Positions 52,547 to 61,500 of a DNA stretch of 64,000 nucleotides are shown piece after piece. The stretch comes from an uncultured Spirochaetaceae bacterium (GTDB lineage Bacteria; Spirochaetota; Spirochaetia; Treponematales; Treponemataceae). Position numbers and translations under genes: made by a program. The notes under the pieces were generated by a model. It was not told the origin of the DNA and made no database searches. It was given only the letters and a program-made list of their open reading frames with translations. How positions within the stretch are numbered: the first letter of the stretch is position 1; each line of letters opens with the position of its first letter. The stretch lies in NCBI GenBank assembly GCA_902766125.1, contig CACXCG010000003.1, positions 62,001 to 126,000 of the forward strand, read 5' to 3'.

Positions 52547-53542
52547 TTAGTTTGAAGGTCCAACAATTTCTGATGCATAAGCACCAAAAATCCAACCGTC
52601 AACAGGAGAAGTAATATGCATCCAGTGAGCTCCAATGCCATCGATGTATTCAATAGCCATATTACCACCTTCACTTATAACAACATCTCCGTGATGAAGC
52701 TGAGCAATAACATTTCCACCTGCGTTAATTCCAGGCTTATCGCGAACGTTAATTGCAGAACCGTCATCGCTTACAATTGTAAACTTTTCGTCACCATGCC
52801 AGTATTCACCGTAAGAAGACAAGTCGCCATCATTTGACTTATCTTCAAAAACACCTTCAATAGCTTCATTCATCTGATAGCTTACATTGAGTTCAGAAAT
52901 GTTAGAAAGCAGTTCACTGCGTTTTGATGAGTCAGAAGTTGCAAGAGCTGCTTTAACAATGCGAGAAGCGGTAATGTCATCACGGTCTACACTGAATTTT
53001 GTATCAAGCATAAAACCACGGCGCACGGTGTAAGCGTTTTCGTCAAACCAGTAAACACGGCAGAAAGCAGAATCATCATCGTATACAGAACGCAAACTAG
53101 GAATTGGTATAAAGTCATCGTCTACTGCAATAATAGTCAGACCGTCAATTTTCTTTGCGCGAACATCTGCGAGGTTTGCAGAATTGTATGCAGCACAATC
53201 AGTATAGACAACTGCAGCACTCACATTTCTTCCATACGCAAAACGGTTCTGAATGATGTAGTAGTCAGAGCCTTTATACAGACACTTAACAAATACCAGT
53301 TCAGTTTTGTCTTTTGAAGTTGTCCAGGTTGCTTTTTCGCTTACCAGTGTGTCACCTTCGACATAAACCTGAAGTTCCGTTCCCGGCTCAATGGTAACTG
53401 CATATTCCATCATGCCTGCAGATTTTTTTGTCCACAGAGAACAGTCCTTCTGCAGGGCAATAGCCTTCGTAGTAGAAGCAGCAAATACAGCGCATACAGA
53501 AAGAACACATACCAGTACGGTTGAAATAATTCTTTTATTCAT
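52547..53542 (-). CDS. Exported protein with SH3-like domains, including a C-terminal SH3b
   Basis: A 331-residue protein with a cleavable signal (1-21, VCAVFAA) and no lipobox. The C-terminal part (about 255-325) is a bacterial SH3 domain with AINVRDKPGINAGGNVIAQLHHGD. The first 200 residues share a plan with the neighbouring lipoprotein (53549-54319): two successive SH3-like modules, each with GxxxQVYV..., a TELVFVKCLYKGSDYYIIQ-type strand and an AVVYTDCAAYNSANL-type strand. Such domains bind peptidoglycan or act as scaffolds. It follows its paralogue by six bases, so the two are one operon. Confidence 0.72.
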   Translation of the reverse strand: MNKRIISTVLVCVLSVCAVFAASTTKAIALQKDCSLWTKKSAGMMEYAVTIEPGTELQVYVEGDTLVSEKATWTTSKDKTELVFVKCLYKGSDYYIIQNRFAYGRNVSAAVVYTDCAAYNSANLADVRAKKIDGLTIIAVDDDFIPIPSLRSVYDDDSAFCRVYWFDENAYTVRRGFMLDTKFSVDRDDITASRIVKAALATSDSSKRSELLSNISELNVSYQMNEAIEGVFEDKSNDGDLSSYGEYWHGDEKFTIVSDDGSAINVRDKPGINAGGNVIAQLHHGDVVISEGGNMAIEYIDGIGAHWMHITSPVDGWIFGAYASEIVGPSN

Positions 53543-53548
53543 ATCTCA

Positions 53549-54319
53549 CTATCTCCACATATAATTAGCAAGAGCACCGCAAGAGTCATACAGTTCTTCA
53601 AGAACCGCTACATCATAATTTTTAACTTGCTCTTTATCTTTGCGTTTATTATCCATCTGTGCATACTGAAGCAGTGTTTTATCACTGTCAACATACGAAT
53701 TGCGCACATAACCGGTTACCGTTCCGTCTTTTTTGTCATACAGCTGAACGTGTGTAAACTTGTCTGCATGATCATAGGTATCCAGATCGGGTTGCTCGTT
53801 AAAACAGGCTACAATAGTAAAGTCATCAAGGTTACGGTTTCCGGTTGCAGCAAGATCAGGTGTCTTGTACACAGAAGCACACTTTCCGTCTTCTTCACAG
53901 TAGATAACTGCAGGATATGCATTGATTGCAAGAGAGTAATCCTGTACCCAGTAGTCCTCTCCTATTTCGGGACAGTAGACATGGTAGAAATTACGCTTTG
54001 CACCGTCGGTTGTGCGGACTACATCTTTCATCATTTCGTAATCCATATCAACATTTGCATAAACCTGAACAATAACACCAGGGATTGCATACTGAACCCA
54101 GTCCATTTTTCCTTCGCCGTTCAGATTCCAGTACGAACCGTCAGTAATTACAGAATCAATACGCAGGGCATACTGAGGGGCTTCATTCTTAACTACAGGT
54201 GCAGTTGATTCAGAAGATGTCTGGACAGAAGGTTCTGTACTTTCAGATTTGTTACATCCGGCAAACAGTACTGCAAGCGCAAGCACCATTACAGCGGAAT
54301 AAACAACAGTTTTTTTCAT
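53549..54319 (-). CDS. SH3-like lipoprotein, paralogue of the next gene
   Basis: A 256-residue protein with signal peptide and lipobox VLFAGC (near 17-22), then a Ser/Thr-rich linker. The body has two SH3-like modules (VIVQVYANVDMDYEM, NFYHVYCPEIGEDYWVQDYS, AVIYCEEDGKCASVYKTPDL, GYVRNSYVD) that align in order with residues 40-200 of the protein encoded at 52547-53542. It lacks the extra SH3b. ATG 54319 is chosen for the GAGGAG before it; longer starts add a non-signal stretch. Role probably in the cell envelope; not identified. Confidence 0.72.
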   Translation of the reverse strand: MKKTVVYSAVMVLALAVLFAGCNKSESTEPSVQTSSESTAPVVKNEAPQYALRIDSVITDGSYWNLNGEGKMDWVQYAIPGVIVQVYANVDMDYEMMKDVVRTTDGAKRNFYHVYCPEIGEDYWVQDYSLAINAYPAVIYCEEDGKCASVYKTPDLAATGNRNLDDFTIVACFNEQPDLDTYDHADKFTHVQLYDKKDGTVTGYVRNSYVDSDKTLLQYAQMDNKRKDKEQVKNYDVAVLEELYDSCGALANYMWR

Positions 54320-54353
54320 TGTAAACTCCTCGTTTATAAAGTCTGCACAGAAT

Positions 54354-54414
54354 AACATAAACCGCACTTACTTGCAAGCAAGTACTTGTGAAAAGTTTGA
54401 GGAATAATTAGAAT
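54354..54414. promoter_or_regulatory. Divergent promoters of the SH3-like operon and hisC, with a dyad
   Basis: Minus: TTGCTT (54381-54376), 16 bp, TATGTT (54359-54354). Plus (hisC): TTGTGA (54386-54391), 17 bp, TAGAAT (54409-54414). The dyad ACTTGC-AA-GCAAGT (54370-54383) covers the minus-strand -35 box and abuts the hisC one, so a bound repressor could affect both. Confidence 0.55.
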
Positions 54415-54434
54415 AAACTTAAAAGGAGTAAGTC

Positions 54435-55595
54435 ATGCTGGCAAAACGATTGCAGAACCTGCACCCGTATGTTCCGGGAGAGCAGCCTAACGACAGGGAA
54501 TACATAAAACTGAACGCAAACGAAAACCCCTATTCTCCTCACCAGTCTGTTTCGCAGGCAGTACAGGACGCAGCCGTAAACCTTCCTCAGAAAATGGGCC
54601 TGTATCCCGACCCCGATGTTACGCAGCTTAGGGAAGAAATTGCCGCCATGCTGAACAAAACAGGAGGTTCTTTCTGGAGCGCAGAATGCAGCGGTTCTGA
54701 ACCTGAGTCTGACTGTAAGCCTGCACCGCAGAACAAACTGCCCTTTACGGTTACCAGCGACATGATTCTCTGCGGTAACGGAAGCGACGAAGTGTTAAGC
54801 TTTGTATTCTACACCTTCTTTGATTCAGACCGTCCGCTTATCATGCCTCAGTTTACCTACAGTTTTTACCCGGTGTACTGCGGTTACTACGACATACCCA
54901 TGAAGCAGATTGCGCTTAACGCAGACTGGAGCCTGGACACAGAGACAATGCTTACCGAAGCAAACAAAACTGACAGCAGCATTATCTTTGCAAATCCAAA
55001 CGCACCGACCGGCATTGCACTTTCGCGTGAAGCAGTCAGAAAAATGTTACAGCGTGCCCCAAAAGACAGAGTGTTTATTGTCGACGAAGCATACTGCGAC
55101 TTTGGCGGAGAAAGCTGCATTCCCCTGCTTGCGGAATTTGACAATCTGGTTATTGTACGCACCTTCAGCAAAAGCCTTTCGCTTGCAGGCATGCGCTTAG
55201 GATACATTGTTTCTTCTCCGGATTTAGTAAAGGCAGTGTTCCAGGTAAAGAATTCGTTCAATCACTTTCCGGTTGACTTTATTGCACAGACGGCAGCAAA
55301 GGCATCATGCAAAGCAACACCGTACTATGTTCAGAACGCAAAACAGATTGCACAGGAGCGCGACATTTTTACTGCATTCTTACGCGAACACGGATGGTTT
55401 GTCATTGACAGCGCAACCAACTTTGTCTTTGCAAAAAAAAAGGGACTTGCAGGACGCGATGTATATGAAGCCGTAAAAAAACAGGGTATTCTTATCCGTC
55501 ACTTTGCAACACCCGGCATAGAAGATTTTGTACGAATCACCATAGGAACGCCACAGCAGATGGCACAGTTAAAAACAATCATGGAGGCACTCTGA
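54435..55595 (+). CDS. hisC: Histidinol-phosphate aminotransferase
   Basis: A 386-residue PLP enzyme (fold type I). LNANENPYSP near 27-36, the PLP Lys246 in RTFSKSLSLAGMRLGYI, NPNAPTG near 188-194 and the C-terminal RITIGTPQQM-type block fit HisC. Residues about 77-106 (SFWSAECSGSEPESDC region) are an insertion not usual in the family. No other his gene is adjacent, so it may act on aromatic amino acids as well. GGAG precedes the ATG. The stop overlaps the next start (TGATG). Confidence 0.87.
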   Translation: MLAKRLQNLHPYVPGEQPNDREYIKLNANENPYSPHQSVSQAVQDAAVNLPQKMGLYPDPDVTQLREEIAAMLNKTGGSFWSAECSGSEPESDCKPAPQNKLPFTVTSDMILCGNGSDEVLSFVFYTFFDSDRPLIMPQFTYSFYPVYCGYYDIPMKQIALNADWSLDTETMLTEANKTDSSIIFANPNAPTGIALSREAVRKMLQRAPKDRVFIVDEAYCDFGGESCIPLLAEFDNLVIVRTFSKSLSLAGMRLGYIVSSPDLVKAVFQVKNSFNHFPVDFIAQTAAKASCKATPYYVQNAKQIAQERDIFTAFLREHGWFVIDSATNFVFAKKKGLAGRDVYEAVKKQGILIRHFATPGIEDFVRITIGTPQQMAQLKTIMEAL

Positions 55596-56269
55596 TGAAA
55601 TTTTTAGTATTAAGCGACATTCACGGAAACATAGACGCACTGGATAAACTGGATGAACAGTTTTCACAGGCAGATGCAGTTTTATTTGCAGGAGACTTTG
55701 CACGTTTTAAGCACCCGGAAACCGGTCTTCCCGTTCTGGAAAAACTGCTTACCAAACACGAGGTTATTTTCAGTGTCATCGGTAACTGCGACGAACCGGA
55801 ATTTCTTGCGGAAATAGAAGCACGCGACTGCTCTATTCAGAAAGCACTGGTGTTCCACGAAGGACTTGCCTTCAGCGGAAGCGGCGGTGCTACTCCGTTT
55901 ACAAACGACACTCCCAACGAACGGCCGGAAGAAGAAATTCTTGAAGACTTTGCACTGGTAACTCAGGCAACAGAACAGCTGTGGGATAACCTGATTATGA
56001 TTATGCACAATCCGCCAAAGGACACAAAGTGCGACACCGTACCCGGAGGAATACATGTCGGCGGACCGCTTTCTGCAGAACTGATTAAAAAGATTCAGCC
56101 ACTTGCCGTTATTACCGGACACATTCACGAGAGCGCAGGAATTGACAAGATTGGTAACACAACCGTCATCAACCCCGGAGCCCTTCTTGAAGGTAAATAC
56201 GCATGGCTTGAGGTTGAAAAAACTGACGGTTCATGGAACGTAACAAAAGCAGAGTTACAGTCGCTGTAG
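55595..56269 (+). CDS. YfcE-like metallophosphoesterase
   Basis: A 224-residue calcineurin-type phosphoesterase. SDIHGN (8-13), GDFARF, GNCDEPEF near 67-74, a later MHNPPKDTKCD and GHIHES near 182-187 provide the two-metal site. Bacterial relatives cleave phosphodiesters and 2',3'-cyclic nucleotides. It is translationally coupled to hisC by TGATG. The substrate is unknown; the convergent gene begins three bases after its stop. Confidence 0.85.
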   Translation: MKFLVLSDIHGNIDALDKLDEQFSQADAVLFAGDFARFKHPETGLPVLEKLLTKHEVIFSVIGNCDEPEFLAEIEARDCSIQKALVFHEGLAFSGSGGATPFTNDTPNERPEEEILEDFALVTQATEQLWDNLIMIMHNPPKDTKCDTVPGGIHVGGPLSAELIKKIQPLAVITGHIHESAGIDKIGNTTVINPGALLEGKYAWLEVEKTDGSWNVTKAELQSL

Positions 56270-56271
56270 CA

Positions 56272-57237
56272 TTACTTTTCTACGTAAGAAGAACAGATTC
56301 TGAATCCCAGGTAATTGTATGCTTCGTTGGGGTCAAATGCATACCGGTCTGCTGCGTAAATCATAAAAGAATACGGAGACCAGCTGCCGCCACGGCACAC
56401 ACGCTGTGACCCGAAGCGCGGACCGGTTGCACGGGTTTCAACAGCGGTTTCTTCGTAGTCTGCTTCCCAGTCCCAGCAGAATTCCAGCACGTTACCGCTC
56501 ATATCATACAGCCCGGCGCCGTTAGCATTACCGCTTCCCGGTGCAGGAGATGCAGTTGAAACAAACGGAGTGCCTGCAGTGCCTACAACATGTACGGTCG
56601 TTGCGTTATCGCTGAACCAGGCAACATCTTCTGCAGAAAGCTCTGAAGTCTGTCCGCTTGCAAGGTCACCACGCTGAAAACTGTCTCCCTGTTTACGGGC
56701 AGCATATTCCCATTCTGTTTCGGTGGGTAAGCGGAAACCGTCTGCACTCCAGTCACAGTCAGCAAGGTCGCAGGCAAGAGTGTCGGTTGCATCGCGCAAA
56801 ACCTGACCGCTGTATGTATAGCAGGGAGTTCTTCCTTCTTTTTCGCTTAAGGCATTGCACCACACAACTGCATCGTACCAGCTTATCATGGTAACCGGCT
56901 GATAGCGCCTTACCTGAGTAGGCTGCCTTCCGCGTCTTCCCGCAGAGCCTTCCTGTCCGGGATTCTGAAACAGATAGCCGTGATCATTTGCCCACTGCAA
57001 CACTTCATACCACAGACGGTAGGTTGTTTCGTAACGGTTCATGCTGAAGGCTTCAACCCAGCGGCGTTCGGTATACGACTGAACGTTTTCGCCGATAGTA
57101 TATTTTCCGTAGACTTCGTTTTTCTTCGGTTCAAGTACGACCATATCAAAGTCTTTAAAAGCGTCATCGGTCTGAGCTGCAAGCGGCACCAGACATAAAG
57201 AAGCGGCAACTGCCAAAAAAAGTTTTCTCATGTTCAT
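56272..57237 (-). CDS. Exported SUMF1-fold protein (formylglycine-generating-enzyme-like, catalytic Cys absent)
   Basis: A 321-residue protein with a signal peptide (about 1-22). FSMNRYETTYRLWYEVLQW near 64-82, MISWYDAVVWCNALSEKEGR near 117-136, FRLPTETEWEYAAR near 167-180, AGLYDMSGNVLEFCWDW near 241-257 and CRGGSWSPY near 281-289 define the SUMF1 fold. The true formylglycine-generating enzyme has two reactive Cys just after the GGS segment; here that stretch reads SPYSFMIYAADRYA, without Cys, so it is probably a binding protein or scaffold rather than a sulfatase activator. Its start overlaps the corA stop by four bases. Confidence 0.82.
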   Translation of the reverse strand: MNMRKLFLAVAASLCLVPLAAQTDDAFKDFDMVVLEPKKNEVYGKYTIGENVQSYTERRWVEAFSMNRYETTYRLWYEVLQWANDHGYLFQNPGQEGSAGRRGRQPTQVRRYQPVTMISWYDAVVWCNALSEKEGRTPCYTYSGQVLRDATDTLACDLADCDWSADGFRLPTETEWEYAARKQGDSFQRGDLASGQTSELSAEDVAWFSDNATTVHVVGTAGTPFVSTASPAPGSGNANGAGLYDMSGNVLEFCWDWEADYEETAVETRATGPRFGSQRVCRGGSWSPYSFMIYAADRYAFDPNEAYNYLGFRICSSYVEK

Positions 57238-58292
57238 TTTCTTGCCTCCGCAATTTTTTCCTGCTTTTTAAGCACTTTTCGCTGCCGGCGCTCTGATCTT
57301 CTGCGCTGGAACGATTTCCGTTTTGTCTGAACTATAGGAGATGCGTATCGTGAAGTTTTTGCAATGACAAGCCAGCCAGTAAGCGCAACGACAATACACA
57401 TCGCACTTATTATAACCATTCCGACCCACCCTGCGTTACTCCACGGAAGCGGAACATTCATGCCAAAGAAACTGGTAACAAAGGTAGGCAGCATAAGCAC
57501 CAGCGAGATGATGGTCATGCGCTTCATGACAATACTCAGGTTGTTAGAAATAAGGGAAGCAGACGCATCGTTCATCTGAGCCATAATGTTGGTATAGGTG
57601 TCTGCCATTTCCATAGCCTGACGGTTATCAATTTCAACGTCATCCAGCCAGTCCTGATCTTCTTCGTCAAGTTTAAGAATGCGTGTCTTGCGCAGTTTTT
57701 CAAGCAAAAGCTGGTTTGACTTAAGGGACGTCTCAAAGTAAACAAGCGATTTCTGAATGTTTAAGAGCTGAAGGAATTCCTGGTTCTCTACCGAGCGGAA
57801 CATTTCATTCTGAATGCTGGTTGCACGTCGGTTCAATTCTTTCAGATAGCGCAGAAAGGTTGTATCGGCACGAGACAAAAAACGGATGGTAAAAGCTGTC
57901 GTGTCACCTAAAGACAGTTCTTTTATACGGTTTGCTGCAAAGTCACGCAATACATCGCAGTCAGTCCAGCAGATAGTAATAAAGAATTTTTCTTTGATGA
58001 TGATGCCTAAGGGAGCACAAAAATAAGAAATGTCATCGCCCGGAGAAAAAACCGGAAGCCGGATAATCGTCAGCGTATAGTCTGCATCTTCATTTTTTTC
58101 AATACGGGAAAGTTCGTCCGGGTCAAGAATATCGAGCATGTGTTCCGGGTCTATGTTGAATTTTTCTTCAAGTTCTACAATATCGTCCCGTGTAACCGTG
58201 CGTGCATCAACCCATGTGTGCTGTGTCAGGTCCAGCTCTTCCTCATCTTTTTGGACAAGCCGACCGTTTTCCTGTTGCCATAATGTAATCAT
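57234..58292 (-). CDS. corA: CorA family magnesium/divalent-cation channel
   Basis: A 352-residue channel subunit. A long cytoplasmic funnel domain (about 1-255) is followed by two C-terminal helices near 260-285 and 297-320, with the selectivity motif FFGMNVPLPW between them and a basic tail. CorA pentamers let Mg2+ (sometimes Co2+ or Ni2+) into the cell. AAAGGAA lies seven bases before the ATG. The start lies inside a short upstream ORF (58243-58359) in another frame. Confidence 0.92.
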   Translation of the reverse strand: MITLWQQENGRLVQKDEEELDLTQHTWVDARTVTRDDIVELEEKFNIDPEHMLDILDPDELSRIEKNEDADYTLTIIRLPVFSPGDDISYFCAPLGIIIKEKFFITICWTDCDVLRDFAANRIKELSLGDTTAFTIRFLSRADTTFLRYLKELNRRATSIQNEMFRSVENQEFLQLLNIQKSLVYFETSLKSNQLLLEKLRKTRILKLDEEDQDWLDDVEIDNRQAMEMADTYTNIMAQMNDASASLISNNLSIVMKRMTIISLVLMLPTFVTSFFGMNVPLPWSNAGWVGMVIISAMCIVVALTGWLVIAKTSRYASPIVQTKRKSFQRRRSERRQRKVLKKQEKIAEARK

Positions 58293-58359
58293 AATCCGTT
58301 CCTTTCAAAAAAAGCGCTTGTTTTTGTTGGTCACCGGAATAAGTACCGCCACCGTCCAT
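58243..58359 (-). CDS. Short upstream ORF overlapping the corA start (possible leader peptide)
   Basis: A 38-codon frame starting MDGGGTYSGDQQKQALFLKG, with GGAGG eight bases before its ATG, a stronger ribosome binding site than that of corA. It is the first ORF of the corA mRNA (promoter at 58414-58442) and overlaps the first 50 bases of corA in a different frame. In enterobacteria corA and mgtA have leader ORFs whose translation sets read-through by Rho or structure. A comparable role here is inference. It could also serve just to couple ribosomes to corA. Confidence 0.5.
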   Translation of the reverse strand: MDGGGTYSGDQQKQALFLKGTDYDYIMATGKRSACPKR

Positions 58360-58413
58360 AGTAAAAGCCTCCTTTCAAAAGAAATGTTACAGTCCTACAA
58401 CTGGCTGACAGTT

Positions 58414-58442
58414 ATTATAGAAAAAAAGTACTGTCTGTGCAA
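58414..58442 (-). promoter_or_regulatory. corA operon promoter
   Basis: Minus strand: TTGCAC (58442-58437), 17 bp, TATAAT (58419-58414), giving a leader of about 50 bases to the short ORF and 115 bases to corA. Confidence 0.72.
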
Positions 58443-58494
58443 GAGAAAATTTTCTGCATACTATAAATAATAAAAGGCACCTCAAAGTTTTATA

Positions 58495-58524
58495 TTGACT
58501 ATTGAAAAAAAAGCGTACTACAAT
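58495..58524 (+). promoter_or_regulatory. Promoter of the toxin-B-like lipoprotein gene
   Basis: TTGACT (58495-58500), 18 bp, TACAAT (58519-58524), then a 50-base leader with AGGAGG before the ATG at 58581. Confidence 0.6.
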
Positions 58525-58580
58525 AAATTAATTCAAAATGTTCCCGGTTGGTTAACCATATTTTTCAGGAGGAACCTGTT

Positions 58581-61500
58581 ATGAAGGAACATGGTAAGAT
58601 TTGGGTACTTCTGTGTGCTTTTAGTTTTCTTTTCATTCCTTTTTTCTTTTCATCATGCGAAAATCCGTCTGCGCCCAAAAACTTTGAGGTAAAGACTGCT
58701 TTTTACAACGACAGTGACGGCATGCTGACCGTTTATACAAACGTACGGGATGGCGTTGAATTCAAACTGAACATTTTAAACCACACGCTGACTTCAACAA
58801 CAAGCAGCAAAGGTAAGCTTATGTTTGACTGTCTTCTGGTACTGGCAAAAGAACGGGTTCCGTCGGGAATACAATTTTCTGTATACCTTACCGCGCCCGG
58901 CTATTCGTCGGTGTACACAAACACGTATACGCATGTAAATGCCGCAGCCAGCAATACGACCGCAGACAGTGACGGTGACGGAATTTCTGACTGGTATGAA
59001 ATGTACCGTTACGGAACCGACCCCTACAGCGAAGACACTGACGGTGATTCCTGGAGCGACTTTGAAGAACTTTCAATGTACGACCCCCTGCGTAAAATCT
59101 TTGACCCAAGAATTGCAGACCTTCCCCAGATGGATGTTGAAATCTCTGAAGATTTTTCAATCGGATACAAATACACAACAGGTTCCTCATCAACAGAACA
59201 AACAACAGAATCTAAGTCGCAGGGCTTTACTCATACCAACACAGACAGTTATACAAACACTGCAACTTCATCGTTAACCAACGGATGGTCTGCAAGCGTG
59301 ACACCAAGCTATCAATTTAGCGGCACAAATCAAGGCTGGGCTCTGTCTGCTACATTCGGGTATAACGGTCACTATACGTCAGGTTCTACCTACTCCATGA
59401 CAAAGAGTTTAGCAGAATCATCTTCTACAACTTATTCAGAAGGAAAAGCATACACAAAAGGAGAGACAAGAAATGTTTCCGGCGGTCTAGTAAAAACAAA
59501 AGTTACCGTAAAGAACACGTCTAACATTGCATACACACTGACGCATCTTACACTCAACCTGAATAAAATCCGTTTCTCTGATGAAAATTATACCAGCGTT
59601 GCTCCCTTAAGTTCTTACACCTATGATTCTCAAATCACCCTCAGTCCCGGAGAAAGTAAAGACATCAACATAGCCTTTGATCTGGGCGTCGGAGCGTTTG
59701 AATCAATCGTAAATGACAAGACCTGTCTTAATGTAGCCGTCTCAGGATACACATATGAATTCAACAAACTCAATCAGCGCCTGCCTCTGGACTTTACCGA
59801 AGCAACTACAAAAGTAAAGGCAAAGTGTGCCTTTGTGCGCATTGACTACGGACCAGAACTGCTTTCAACAGGAAAAGTTCAGCCGGAAGAACGGTACTGG
59901 ATTTCTACAAAGTGCAGCTTTAACCCCAACGCAACTAATCTTGATACGCTTTACAACACGATATCAATACACGAAGCGTTAACGGAAATAGTTGGCTTTA
60001 CGGATGATAATCTGATTCTTGACGATACAGGTAAAATCAAAACCATAAAGAGCAAGACAAGCAAGGCAAGTCACAAGGAAGGCGACTGGTACATATTAAA
60101 GCATCAGGTAATCAACAATGTTGAATCCGAAGAAATGTACAATGACTATCTGGTAAAAGACCGCGAAAGTGAAAGCGTTATGCACACAGGAAATCCCTCG
60201 TACGATTTAAAAGAACTTCCTCTTGATGCGGGTGCATCGTATCTGATTTTCTATGACATTGATAATGACGAAGATTATCTTCCGCTTAACACAGAACGCC
60301 AGTACGGTTCAGATGACACTACAGTTGATACGGACGGTGACAACATAGAAGACTTCTACGAAGTGCACGGATGGCACAGAGACGCTGCACCAGAAAAAGT
60401 ATTCTATACAAATCCTGTCAACACAGATACCGACGGTGATACCTACAACGACTACGAAGATGAAGAACCGTGCATTCCTGCTAAGTCAAACGACACAACC
60501 GTAAGCGAATGTATCATTACAAACGTTTATGATACAGCACATCCCTACAACCTGACAGAAACCGTAAAAGCAATACAGCGGGGAACCTCATCTGTTATTA
60601 CAGAATGTGATGTATATGATAAAGTTACATTGTCGGTACGCACAGCGATTGTTTACAATAAGATTTCTTACCTGTGTACAACTCAAAACATTGCACCGAA
60701 TAACACAGCAGCCCTGAATGCACTGACCGGCTGGAAAGAACTGAACCACACAGAACTGTTCACACCACCGGTTGAACCGCGTGACGGAGGCATTTACCTT
60801 TGGGTTAAGATTGTTTCGTATGACAATACTAAGACTGATTATATTCTTGTTGCACAGCTGCACAGTCACTTCTGTCCGCTTTCGAATTTCTCTGCTACAC
60901 CTGCAACGGTAGGCTCAGATCCCTCTGTAGTCGTTACGTTCGACCGCTACACAGACATCCGCGCAGACGCAACAGACGGCGGATACATTCTCTGGGGTAA
61001 ACCGGTTGCAAATGCAGCAAAGACCACTTTGTCACGCGCAGAAGTACAGGGTGCCCAGGAAACAGTTTCTGAAGCAGTAACAAAAACTTCTCCGGCCGAG
61101 TTCTTCCTGAAAGTTAAGGATTTAACGAGCGCAGTTACCCTTAAACCCTTCTCTCAGAATCAGGACTGGACCTTCAAGCTGTTTGCCTACAGCGGAAACG
61201 GATCTGCAGATACCTTCAGATGTGAAGAACTGGGAAGCAAGAGCATTACCACAATACTTCTGGATACAGGAAAACTTGTATTCTACCCGGTATATGTAGA
61301 AGCAGTAGTAGACAGAGACGGCGGCTCAAGTCCCGAATACTACTGGACCTTTACCAGTGATGTTACTAACAGCGGCTCTTCTTCATTTGATTTCAGAAAT
61401 ATGAATATCGGCAGAGATTCTGCAAAAGAACTGGAAGAAACCGGAAAGAACGGCAACAAGTTCTGGGTATTTGACGCTTCTGGTGGACACAAGACCAGAG

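Noticed and set aside
58138-58470. A 110-codon plus-strand frame across the corA leader
   Set aside because: It is Ser-rich antisense of corA and its leader, without a ribosome binding site; the minus-strand short ORF has GGAGG.
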